Assembly: GCF_030546645.1 (NCBI RefSeq)
Contig: NZ_JAUOTO010000008.1
Coordinates: forward strand, 310,001-374,000
Length of the DNA stretch: 64,000 nucleotides
DNA from: Flavitalea plasmicola
GTDB taxonomy: Bacteria; Bacteroidota; Bacteroidia; Chitinophagales; Chitinophagaceae
Direction: 5' to 3'
Shown here piece by piece: positions 15,231-23,603 of this stretch (position 1 is its first letter; each line of letters begins with the position of its first letter). The notes under the pieces were generated by a model. It saw nothing but the letters and a program-made list of their open reading frames with translations. It was not told where the DNA came from and made no database searches. A program made the position numbers and the translations under genes.

Positions 15231-16223
15231 ATGGGAGTCCCCGAACGATTGACTTACCTGTTTTACAGGTATTATGAAAATACATGCACTCCATCCGAAA
15301 AAGAGGAGTTGTTCCAACTATTGTTGCACCCCGGACACGATGCACTCCTGCGGGATCTCATTGACAAAACCTGGGCGAAGGATATTCCTTCCCACCTCCA
15401 GGACCCGGCAACAGCCGATAGGATCCTGCAATACATCATTCAACAGCAGCCCGCTGTTCATCTTCCCCCTCGTCGTAAACCAATATTTTTCAGGTATGCC
15501 GCCGCGATCCTCATTCTTTTGTCCGTCACTGGTCTGACTTATTACTTTTATACCTCTCACACGCCTGCCCCCGTGTCCGCACTGACGGACATAACCAGGC
15601 CGGTCATCGACCAATGCCTCACCCTGTCCGATGGCAGCAAAGTCCTCCTGCATAAGAACGCGCACATCGATTTCGATCCTGCTTTCTCCGGCAAAACGCG
15701 CGAGGTGACCCTCGTGGGAGAAGCTTATTTCGACATACGTCACGACACCCGCCCCTTCATCGTCCATACCGGACGCATAACAACCACCGTATTGGGTACG
15801 GCCTTTAATATCAACGCACATGAAAAAGGCTTCACAGTCACCGTACTGAAAGGGAAAGTGAAAGTCGACAACGGCTCCGGCGATTTCAGCATCTTAAAAC
15901 GCAATGAGCAGTTGATGGTCGATCCTGTCAATCATAAATTGAAAAAGATCCAGGTAAATGCAAAAGAAGAGATCGCCTGGAAAAAACCCTACCTTTTGTT
16001 CAATGACGTCAGCATGAAAGAAGCCGTGGAAGAATTGCAGCAGCAATTCCACACATCCATTACGCTCGCAAATCCCGCGGCTGAAAGTTGTCATGTCACC
16101 GCCAGCTTTACTCAAGGCGAATCACTGGAACAGATCATCAGGGTGCTGTCGAAGATCAACAATATGGAATACAGATTGATCCCGGGCGGAGGCTTTGAGC
16201 TAAATGGCGAAGGATGTAAGTGA
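15231..16223 (+). CDS. FecR-family anti-sigma factor
   Basis: 330 residues with one membrane helix at about 85-105 (AAAILILLSVTGLTYYFY). The N-terminal cytoplasmic part binds the sigma factor; the periplasmic FecR domain (about 120-215) has LTLSDGSKVLLHKNAHIDF, GEAYFDIRHD, and the family core TTVLGTAFNINAHEK. The C-terminal DUF4974 domain (about 252-328) has LLFNDVSMKEAVEELQQQF and is the part that meets the STN domain of the receptor. It follows the sigma gene by 76 nt and precedes an STN-bearing SusC. Confidence 0.93.
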   Translation: MGVPERLTYLFYRYYENTCTPSEKEELFQLLLHPGHDALLRDLIDKTWAKDIPSHLQDPATADRILQYIIQQQPAVHLPPRRKPIFFRYAAAILILLSVTGLTYYFYTSHTPAPVSALTDITRPVIDQCLTLSDGSKVLLHKNAHIDFDPAFSGKTREVTLVGEAYFDIRHDTRPFIVHTGRITTTVLGTAFNINAHEKGFTVTVLKGKVKVDNGSGDFSILKRNEQLMVDPVNHKLKKIQVNAKEEIAWKKPYLLFNDVSMKEAVEELQQQFHTSITLANPAAESCHVTASFTQGESLEQIIRVLSKINNMEYRLIPGGGFELNGEGCK

Positions 16224-16250
16224 AAACATAAACCGTAAATAAATAAAATA

Positions 16251-16314
16251 ACCTACTCCGGCTGGAACCCGGAGCAGGTTGTTAAAAATACCTTTTCGCT
16301 TAAAAAGAAGGTAT
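16251..16314 (+). promoter_or_regulatory. Two hairpins between fecR and susC
   Basis: First hairpin: 16251-16261 with 16269-16279, 11 bp with one mismatch and a 7-nt loop, followed by a poor T tract. Second: ATACCTT (16288-16294) / AAGGTAT (16308-16314). They may partially end the regulator transcript, act as processing sites or stabilise the 5' end of the susC message. No promoter is visible between them and susC. Confidence 0.3.
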
Positions 16315-16357
16315 CCTGTCTTAAACAAGTATTCATCATTTAAAACAAATCAAAACT

Positions 16358-19300
16358 ATGACATTTTCTTTATTGTCAGCGTTTGAACGGCTCTACCCTG
16401 CCGAAGGGCGCCGGAAACTGCTTATTCAATTCAAAAAACGATTGCCTTATTGTATGCGTGTAAGCTTTTTTTTAATACTTATATCACTGTGCAGCATACA
16501 GTTAATTAGCGCCCGCGACGTTCGCGGGCAGGACATTAACAAGGTATTCATTTCCCTGGAGCTAAAGAACGAGCCCCTGGTGACAGCCCTGGAAAAGATC
16601 CAGAAGCTCACCCCTTTCACCTTTGCCTATAACAAGCGGGAGATCAAACGCGTCACCAATCTCAACCTCGCTTACAATGGCCGGTCTGTGCATACCATCC
16701 TGGAAGCCCTCCTGCGAAACACGACCCTGCAATACGAGCAGGTGGGCAACACCATCGTCATCTCCTACAGACGCGATGGCCGCTCCGAACCTGGCCCTGC
16801 CGCTCTCGGCAGACTGCCCGCTCTCCTGTCATCCACCACACCAGACCTGGAAGTAAAAGTGCGTACGATCACCGGCACAGTCTCCAGTGAAAGCGGAGTG
16901 CCCATCGTCGGTGCATCGGTAACCATCCGCGGCAGCGCCGGTGGCACCACGACGGACGGAGAAGGTAAATTTAAGCTCACCATCCCGGATGAAGGCGCCA
17001 CCCTCCGTTTCTCTTCAGTGGGATACGAAACAAAGACCGTGTCTGTCGGCAGTCAGGCCACATTGAACATTCAGCTGAAGGAAGTAGCTGCCGGCCTCAA
17101 CGACGTGGTGGTCATCGGCTATGGTACGGCGAAGAAATCGGATCTCACCGGCGCCGTCTCCAGCCTGAAAGGCGAACAGCTGATGGACAGACCCGTGCCC
17201 AACGTCTCCCAGGCCCTCGAAGGAAAGATCCCAGGCGTGGACGTCATGATCAACAGCAGCGCCCCCGGGCAGCCTGCCAAAGTACGGGTCCGGGGTATCG
17301 GCTCCATCAATTCCAGCCTTGACCCGCTTTATGTAGTGGATGGTGTCACCGGAGTTGACATCAATACGATCAATCCGCACGAAATAGCTTCCCTTGAAGT
17401 ATTGAAGGACGCCTCTTCCACCGCCATCTATGGAGCGCGTGGTGCAAATGGCGTCATCATGGTCTCCACCAAGCGGGGCCGCAAGGGCGATACCCGGGTG
17501 ACCTATGATGGCGATGTCAATATGGCCACCCTCAACAGGCACCTGAAGACCCTGAATGCACAGCAATTCGTCGATGTCTATAACCTTTCTTTTGCCAATG
17601 GGACAAAGTTCGACAACGCCGGCGGCGTCTGGACGCCTCCCCAGCCTTTAAACCATGCCTCCCTGCCCAAGCTGTTCGACGCCAACGACAAGCCCCTCTA
17701 CAACACCAACTGGGAAAAGGAAGTGTATAAAACCGCTTACTCCCATGACCATTTCATCAATATCCAGGGCGGCAGCGACAAATCCATTTACAGCGCCTCC
17801 CTGGGATACTTAAACCAGAATGGGCTTATGATCAACAGTTGGTTCAAAAGATATTCAGCTAAGCTGACCCTCGATAATGAGGTCAACAACTGGCTGAAAT
17901 TCGGCGGATATATCAATGTCATCCAAAGCACGCAGCGGATGGTGTCGGATGGCAACGGCGGCCTCAACGTACCCCGCATGGTCTCTGAAGAAGTGCCCAT
18001 CGTTCCTGTGAAATATCCCGACGGCAGCTGGGCCGGCAACAATGACATCGGTGGCCTGGAAGGCGGCCCCAACCCTGTTCATATCTCCCAAAGCAGGTAT
18101 TCCCTGAATAATACGCTCCAGGCGCTGGGAGATGCCTATTTCACCATCCATCTCACGAAAGAGCTGGACCTCAAATCCGACTTCGGTTACTTTGTCAGCG
18201 GACAGAAAAATAACTTCTACTCAGCACAGGACCTGCCCCACCTTTCCCAGGACCAGGGCGGCGAGGCGCATATCAACTCATACTATAACTTCTTCTGGCA
18301 GTCGGAGAATTACCTCACGTGGAATAAAAAGATCAATGACCACCAGAAAATGACGGCGCTCTTAGGCGCTTCCTGGCAGAAATACAAGCAGGAATGGGTG
18401 GATGCGGAATCGCAGAACTTCATCGACGACTTCTTCCAGTACAATGTGCTGGACGCAGGCTCCGTCCGCAGCAACACCAAGTCCTTAAGCGTTCCCACCT
18501 GGACCATGAACTCTTATTATGCCCGCGTCACCTACAACATCGATGACAAATACCTGTTCACCGCTACAGGCCGCTATGACGGCAGCTCGCGCTTCGGCAA
18601 GAACAATCAATTCGCCTTCTTCCCTTCCGTTGGGGCAGCCTGGCGCATCTCAGAGGAAGATTTCATGAAACACAGCGATGTCATCAGCTATATGAAGATC
18701 CGCGGCAGCTATGGCCTCACCGGTAATTCCGAAATTGGCTTTGGCCTCTCCCAGGGACAGATCACGCCCGGGGTCGTCGTGCTCAATGGCGCCAATCAAT
18801 CTACCCTGCTGCCTAACTACATAGGCAACAAGAATCTGAAATGGGAAAAATCCCTGCAAGGGGACGTAGGAGTGGAATTGGGTCTTTTCAGGGACAGGAT
18901 CCAGATGAACATCGACTATTACAACCGTACGACCAAGGACCTGCTCCTCCAAACGCCCATTCCATGGTCCGCCGGTATGCAAACCAACAACGTATACCAG
19001 AACGTAGGATCTGTCCGCAACAGCGGCATCGAGATCAATCTGAATACGGTTAACGTAAAGACCCCGGATTTTAAATGGTCCACCAACTTCATCTTTGCGG
19101 CCAACAGGAACAAAATCCTCAACCTGAATGATGGCAATGCAGATATCTTCCCCGGCCCCAACTTCCTGGGACAGACCAATATCCTTCGCGTAGGCCAGTC
19201 CATCGGTTCTTTCTGGGGCATGACTCGCCTGGGTACCTACAGCTCGGACGAAGGCGCCGAAGCCGCCCTGGTTGGTCTCAAGACGGGCGACCGCAAATAC

Positions 19301-19870
19301 ATCTATGAAAAAGATGGGAAAACACCGCATTACAGCATCATCGGGCACGCCTATCCCAAATGGACAGGCACCTTCAACAGCACGATCAATTACAAAAGCT
19401 GGGACTTCTCTTTTGACATCCGCTTTGTACAAGGGGTGAATACAGCCGCTACATTCAAACATTCCAGCGAAGACAGGCAGACCATCGCCAACAGCCTGGC
19501 CACCGTCCTGAACGCCTGGACGCCGGAACACCAGAATACGATGATCTCCCAGGTACGCAATTACAAATTCGCCCAGGACTCTCATTTCGATACATGGTGG
19601 GTGGAAAACGGCTCCTTCATCCGTGGCCAGAATATGACCCTGGGATATACGATCCCGGAAGCCACCGTACGGAGGATGAAGCTGACCAAGGTTCGCGTCG
19701 CGGCCAGCGTACAGAACTTCTTCCTCCACACGAAATACACCGGCTATGATCCGGAAGTGGATACATACAATACCACTTACGGCAATAACCCGGCCTTCTC
19801 TCAAAACCTGGATTTCTTCTCCTACCCCCGCCCCATGATATGGAACCTGGGCCTGACGGTAGGATTTTAA
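16358..19870 (+). CDS. SusC/RagA TonB-dependent receptor with STN signalling domain
   Basis: 1170-residue outer-membrane transporter taking up oligosaccharides or other large nutrients with its SusD lid. Order: N-terminal signal (hydrophobic core SFFLILISLCSIQLI; the Met at 16454 is an alternative start), STN domain (about 60-130, with FISLELKNEPLVTALEKIQK), carboxypeptidase-like domain (about 168-250, ITGTVSSESGVPIVGASVT), plug (about 258-365, VVVIGYGTAKKSDLTGAVSS, LYVVDGV, LKDASSTAIYGARGANGVI), then the barrel to the C-terminal GLTVGF. The STN domain marks it as the sensor for the FecR upstream. No glycoside hydrolase accompanies it, so the substrate is open. Confidence 0.93.
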   Translation: MTFSLLSAFERLYPAEGRRKLLIQFKKRLPYCMRVSFFLILISLCSIQLISARDVRGQDINKVFISLELKNEPLVTALEKIQKLTPFTFAYNKREIKRVTNLNLAYNGRSVHTILEALLRNTTLQYEQVGNTIVISYRRDGRSEPGPAALGRLPALLSSTTPDLEVKVRTITGTVSSESGVPIVGASVTIRGSAGGTTTDGEGKFKLTIPDEGATLRFSSVGYETKTVSVGSQATLNIQLKEVAAGLNDVVVIGYGTAKKSDLTGAVSSLKGEQLMDRPVPNVSQALEGKIPGVDVMINSSAPGQPAKVRVRGIGSINSSLDPLYVVDGVTGVDINTINPHEIASLEVLKDASSTAIYGARGANGVIMVSTKRGRKGDTRVTYDGDVNMATLNRHLKTLNAQQFVDVYNLSFANGTKFDNAGGVWTPPQPLNHASLPKLFDANDKPLYNTNWEKEVYKTAYSHDHFINIQGGSDKSIYSASLGYLNQNGLMINSWFKRYSAKLTLDNEVNNWLKFGGYINVIQSTQRMVSDGNGGLNVPRMVSEEVPIVPVKYPDGSWAGNNDIGGLEGGPNPVHISQSRYSLNNTLQALGDAYFTIHLTKELDLKSDFGYFVSGQKNNFYSAQDLPHLSQDQGGEAHINSYYNFFWQSENYLTWNKKINDHQKMTALLGASWQKYKQEWVDAESQNFIDDFFQYNVLDAGSVRSNTKSLSVPTWTMNSYYARVTYNIDDKYLFTATGRYDGSSRFGKNNQFAFFPSVGAAWRISEEDFMKHSDVISYMKIRGSYGLTGNSEIGFGLSQGQITPGVVVLNGANQSTLLPNYIGNKNLKWEKSLQGDVGVELGLFRDRIQMNIDYYNRTTKDLLLQTPIPWSAGMQTNNVYQNVGSVRNSGIEINLNTVNVKTPDFKWSTNFIFAANRNKILNLNDGNADIFPGPNFLGQTNILRVGQSIGSFWGMTRLGTYSSDEGAEAALVGLKTGDRKYIYEKDGKTPHYSIIGHAYPKWTGTFNSTINYKSWDFSFDIRFVQGVNTAATFKHSSEDRQTIANSLATVLNAWTPEHQNTMISQVRNYKFAQDSHFDTWWVENGSFIRGQNMTLGYTIPEATVRRMKLTKVRVAASVQNFFLHTKYTGYDPEVDTYNTTYGNNPAFSQNLDFFSYPRPMIWNLGLTVGF

Positions 19871-19890
19871 TCACGAACCAAGTAAAAATT

Positions 19891-21411
19891 ATGCTAATGC
19901 AACGTATTAAACATATAAGTATCATCTTACTCACGCTGGTCTTGCTGGGATCCTGTAAAAAGTTCCTGGAGGAGAAACCTACCAACTTCCTGAGCCCCGG
20001 CTTTAAGATCACCAACATCAAAGAAGCCCAGGCGCTGGCAAATGCCTGCTATTCCAAACTGCAGGGCCTCCTCAATGGTCAGCCTTCCTCCTATGGCGGC
20101 AATACCTGGAACCTCATGGAGTTCATGACAGGCAAAGCCAACAGCGACCTGGGGCAAACAGGTTTTGTCAGCTTTCAGACCCTTAACTACAATACCACCT
20201 CCTTCTATGTAGATACCTGGTGGCAGCAGATGTACATGGGCATCGGCGCCTGTAACCTTGCGATAGAAACCATCCCGACAGCCGATACGGCGGTGGTGCC
20301 CACCGCCACCAGCAAACAGCTGCTGGCCCAGGCACGTACGTTACGCGCACTTTACTATTTTTTCCTCGTCCGGATGTATGGCGCTGTCCCGAATGTCACC
20401 ACCGTGCCCAAAGACCTGAACCTGAAAGTGCCCCGCAGCCCGGCAAAGAACATTTATGACAGCATCATCATCCCCGACCTGCTGTATGCAGAATCCGCCG
20501 GCCTCAGCTGGAACAGCATCGGAGGATATGTTTCCATGAGTGTAGTAGAGTCTATCCTGGCAGACGTCTATCTCACCTACGCCGGCAATCCCGTCAAAGG
20601 CGGCGACCAGTATTATGCCGAATCGGCCAAACGCAGCAAAGCGGTCATCGACAACGGCGGTTTTACGCTGTTTCCCAATTACACGGATATGATCGATCCT
20701 AAGAATAAGAACCTGGGAGAGTTCATCTTCCAGGTGCAATATGCGGCGGCAGCCAACTCGAATAACCCGCTGACCCCGCTGACTATTCCCAACTACTCTG
20801 CCATTTCCAAATATTCGGACGAATATGGCTCTGTATTTCCAACAGATCAATTCATCGCCTCATTTCCCGCCGGGGACAAACGCGTTCAGGAACGCCAGTT
20901 CTTCTACACTTCCTACCCCAGCATCAAGACGGGCACTCCCGTTGTATTCAAGGCCCACTATATTTATAAATGGTTTGACGTCAACGCTGTCACAAGTACG
21001 GCAAAATCCGATCTGAACTACACTTTATACCGGCTGGCTGACGTATATTTAATGTACGCTGAAGCTTCCAACAGGGCCGAGAATGGCCCCAACGCCGATG
21101 CCGTCAATTACGTGAACAAGATCCGTGCAAGGGCCAGTCTGGCCCCCATCGGCACCTTGTCGAAAGACGATTTCGAAAAAGAAGTGTGGCTCCAGCGCTA
21201 CTTCGAGCTTTGCTTCGAGAACAAAATGTGGTTCGACATGATCAGAACCCTGAAAGTGCATAATGATGTGACAGGCAACTGGGACGATTTCGTAGGGCAC
21301 AAGACGGTTTGGAATACAACATTCACCGCCAGTCAGCTGCTCTTTCCCGTACCAAAGCAGGAAACGGATGTGAATCCCAACCTCCTGCCCAACAACCCGG
21401 GATTTCAATAA
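19891..21411 (+). CDS. SusD/RagB-family outer-membrane lipoprotein
   Basis: 506 residues from MLMQRIKHISIILL; a Met two codons later (19897) is equally possible. The lipobox is VLLGSCKKFLEE, with Cys near residue 23 and no Asp export bar. Tetratricopeptide helices follow (EAQALANACYSKLQG, LLAQARTLRALYYFFLVRMYG). The C-terminal SusD motifs are LADVYLMYAEASNRAEN, VNYVNKIRARASLAPIGTL and ELCFENKMWFDMIR, ending in PNLLPNNPGFQ. Starts 20 nt after susC; the surface lid of that transporter. Ended by a strong terminator. Confidence 0.93.
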   Translation: MLMQRIKHISIILLTLVLLGSCKKFLEEKPTNFLSPGFKITNIKEAQALANACYSKLQGLLNGQPSSYGGNTWNLMEFMTGKANSDLGQTGFVSFQTLNYNTTSFYVDTWWQQMYMGIGACNLAIETIPTADTAVVPTATSKQLLAQARTLRALYYFFLVRMYGAVPNVTTVPKDLNLKVPRSPAKNIYDSIIIPDLLYAESAGLSWNSIGGYVSMSVVESILADVYLTYAGNPVKGGDQYYAESAKRSKAVIDNGGFTLFPNYTDMIDPKNKNLGEFIFQVQYAAAANSNNPLTPLTIPNYSAISKYSDEYGSVFPTDQFIASFPAGDKRVQERQFFYTSYPSIKTGTPVVFKAHYIYKWFDVNAVTSTAKSDLNYTLYRLADVYLMYAEASNRAENGPNADAVNYVNKIRARASLAPIGTLSKDDFEKEVWLQRYFELCFENKMWFDMIRTLKVHNDVTGNWDDFVGHKTVWNTTFTASQLLFPVPKQETDVNPNLLPNNPGFQ

Positions 21412-21436
21412 GCCTATACACATGAGGGAATAACAC

Positions 21437-21481
21437 AGCCGGCTGCCAGAAAATTGCGTACAATGGGCAGCCGGCTCTTTT
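21437..21481 (+). terminator. Terminator of the ECF-FecR-SusCD operon
   Basis: 11-bp perfect stem AGCCGGCTGCC (21437-21447) / GGCAGCCGGCT (21466-21476) followed by CTTTTT. It lies 25 nt after the susD stop and isolates the next gene. Confidence 0.8.
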
Positions 21482-21500
21482 TAGATTAAAAAAGACTAAG

Positions 21501-21508
21501 TACATTTG
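21501..21508 (+). promoter_or_regulatory. Candidate -7 box abutting the hydroxylase gene
   Basis: TACATTTG (TAnnTTTG) ends 7 nt before the ATG at 21516. Transcription would start within about 5 nt of the ATG, giving an almost leaderless message. No -33 TTG is visible, and the region overlaps the tail of the preceding terminator. Confidence 0.35.
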
Positions 21509-21515
21509 TTTGAAC

Positions 21516-22511
21516 ATGGCAATCTTACAGACCTTATATGACGAATTGCTGGGTTTCGCCGGCCTGAGCCCCCTGCTGGACATGTATCATAAAAATGACT
21601 ACTCCCCGCTGGCCACGCCCCATGGCATCTTTGCAGCCATCTCCCCCGTCATTCCTTTTCTCCTGCTGATTGAGATAGGACGCGCTGTCACCTACAAACG
21701 CTTCAGGATCGAAGATTACCGGATGCCTTTCTTCGTCTTCGTAGCCAACAGGTTCATCTCCCGCTTCATCTCCATAGCCGCAGTCGCCTTTTGCATCGGC
21801 CTTTTCGAAAAATACGCCATCCTCCCCACCCGTTTCACCTGGTACTGGTTCATCTATGGATACATCGTTTGGGAATTCGCTCATTTCATCTATCACTATT
21901 TAGGACATAAAGTACGCTTGTTCTGGTGCCTCCACGCTACGCACCATGCACCACAGACCATGAACCTCTCCGTCACCTACATGCATTTTTTCATGGAAGC
22001 TCCCTATGCAGACGTGATCCGGACCTCCATCTGCATCCTCGCCGGCGTAAACCCGCCGCTTCTTTTTCTCATCATGGCCATCGATGGCACATGGGGCGCC
22101 TTTATCCACGTGGGAGAAAACATCATGAAGGACGGACGCATGGGGTTCATGCGCCGGATCATCCTCACGCCGTCCCACCACCGGGTACATCACGCCCGCA
22201 ATCCCCTGTACATGGATACCAATTTTTGCAACTTGCTGAACATCTGGGATAAGGTGTTCAAAACATACCAGGATGAGCAACCCGGCGAAAAAATAGAATA
22301 TGGCATCACACGCCCCGTCAATACCCGCAGCTTTGTCGACATGTATTTCGGAGAGTTCGCCTGTTTATTTAAAGATATTGCAAAAGCACCCGGCCTGAAG
22401 AACAAGTTCCTCTATCTCTGGATGCCCCCGGGCTGGAGCCACACCGGTGAACACAAAACAGCCGCCGTGGTGAAAAGGGCCACCCAATATGGATCATCTA
22501 CCACCGGCTGA
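21516..22511 (+). CDS. Sterol desaturase / fatty acid hydroxylase family membrane protein
   Basis: 331 residues. Diiron integral-membrane oxygenase fold with about four to six helices. The histidine clusters are HFIYHYLGHK (HxxxH-type), CLHATHH (HxxHH), and TPSHHRVHHARN, plus a final MPPGWSHTGEH. These are the iron ligands of the family. N-terminal helices at about 30-50 and 80-105. Likely hydroxylates a lipid, e.g. an ornithine lipid, sphingolipid or alkylglycerol (inference). Starts at ATG 21516; a TTG two codons earlier is unlikely. It is separate from the upstream operon. Confidence 0.88.
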   Translation: MAILQTLYDELLGFAGLSPLLDMYHKNDYSPLATPHGIFAAISPVIPFLLLIEIGRAVTYKRFRIEDYRMPFFVFVANRFISRFISIAAVAFCIGLFEKYAILPTRFTWYWFIYGYIVWEFAHFIYHYLGHKVRLFWCLHATHHAPQTMNLSVTYMHFFMEAPYADVIRTSICILAGVNPPLLFLIMAIDGTWGAFIHVGENIMKDGRMGFMRRIILTPSHHRVHHARNPLYMDTNFCNLLNIWDKVFKTYQDEQPGEKIEYGITRPVNTRSFVDMYFGEFACLFKDIAKAPGLKNKFLYLWMPPGWSHTGEHKTAAVVKRATQYGSSTTG

Positions 22512-22523
22512 TTATCCCGGCTA

Positions 22524-23399
22524 TCAGAATGGACGCGCAGGCGCTTTTTCCAGCGTCATCACATGCCAGATCTTTTTAGGTTTATAGGCCGCCCCCTTCC
22601 CCCCGCCAATCCGTGCAAGGCTGCCCGTACCGATGGATAAGCCTACTCCTCCGCCACTTCCGAAAGACCCAAAGCCCAGCCCTCCGCCGATGGAGACGCC
22701 CCCGCCTCCGCCGCCCCCCCTGCTGCCCGGAGGAGCCGGTATGCCCTCGATAAAAATACCTACGGCGATGTTCCTGCCTGCATAATAATGAGAATTATTG
22801 GCCTTGGGAAAGACGGCCTTCAGCGGGATCTGGGCCTCGTACACCAGGTCCCCCGAAGCATTGTAGTTCATCCGCACCACTACTCCCTGCTTATTTTCCA
22901 CACCGTAGTTATACCGCGCTATCGGCTCTTCCCGGCTAAACCCGTAGAGCTCGTATGCATCTGCATCGTCCAGCTTGGCCGACCTGTCCTTATACACCTC
23001 GGGCCGTGCTTCCGCCATCAGCTGCTTTTCCCTGTCATTATGCGGGTCCAACGGGAAGCCCAGACCGATAGCTTCATCATTGGTCTTATCAGCCTGATTG
23101 TTTACCCACACCGTCATTCCGCCCGAAAGGATCTTGTTCTGTTCAGCCGGATCCTTCGTGGAGATCATTACATAAAGATTCTCCGCGTCATTGGTCATGG
23201 CATAGGTAAGCTTTTCGGTGCTTTCAATGCCTGGCAAAGGCCGGACCCAGTCGCTGTCGCTGCCATCGATGGTCAGCGGTTGCTTTTGCCAGCCGAGCCC
23301 CTGCCCTTCCTGGGCGGCGGCACTCCTGGATGACCGGCAGGACACGGCCAAAGCCGCCGGTATTAGTAAAACGGTCAAACGAAATATCGTGGTTCTCAT
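22524..23399 (-). CDS. Glycine-rich lipoprotein with a CBM9-like (DOMON-type) domain
   Basis: 291 residues. Lipobox AALAVSCRSS puts the lipidated Cys at 21. Residues ~40-230 look like the family-9 carbohydrate-binding / DOMON-like sandwich found in many Bacteroidota: LTIDGSDSDWVRPLPGI, LTYAMTNDAENLYVMISTKD, TVWVNNQ, LVYEAQIPLKAVF and the closing GRNIAVGIFIEG. A Gly/Ser-rich segment (about 235-275, GGGGGGGVSIGGGLGFG) follows, then a short basic tail. Such domains may bind haem or sugar; no ligand residues can be assigned. Convergent with the upstream hydroxylase, divergent from the DUF5686 gene. Confidence 0.65.
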   Translation of the reverse strand: MRTTIFRLTVLLIPAALAVSCRSSRSAAAQEGQGLGWQKQPLTIDGSDSDWVRPLPGIESTEKLTYAMTNDAENLYVMISTKDPAEQNKILSGGMTVWVNNQADKTNDEAIGLGFPLDPHNDREKQLMAEARPEVYKDRSAKLDDADAYELYGFSREEPIARYNYGVENKQGVVVRMNYNASGDLVYEAQIPLKAVFPKANNSHYYAGRNIAVGIFIEGIPAPPGSRGGGGGGGVSIGGGLGFGSFGSGGGVGLSIGTGSLARIGGGKGAAYKPKKIWHVMTLEKAPARPF

Positions 23400-23424
23400 T
23401 TATCTGCCTTTTATGCTTAAGGAA

Positions 23425-23460
23425 CAAAGGTAGGCATTGAATTTGTTAAATATTTTCAAA
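23425..23460 (-). promoter_or_regulatory. Candidate promoter of the CBM9-like lipoprotein gene
   Basis: On the minus strand, TTTG (23460-23457), 24 nt, then TACCTTTG (23432-23425), the same -7 sequence as ndh. The spacing is slightly long. The -7 box is 25 nt before the ATG. Confidence 0.4.
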
Positions 23461-23603
23461 CAACACGAGCTTCAATAGTAATAATTCCAACCAAAAGTTC
23501 CATTACATAAAAAAATATATCCTCATTTACACACTATAAGTCTTTTAGGTCAAAGCTTTTATTTTAGTGATGAAACATTATCTTTAGTGGGTAAACACCC
23601 CTG

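Noticed and set aside
18650-19804. 384-codon open frame opposite the first SusC
   Set aside because: It lies wholly antisense to a clear TonB receptor, its translation has no family pattern, and similar long antisense frames occur opposite other GC-balanced genes here, so it is a codon-phase shadow.
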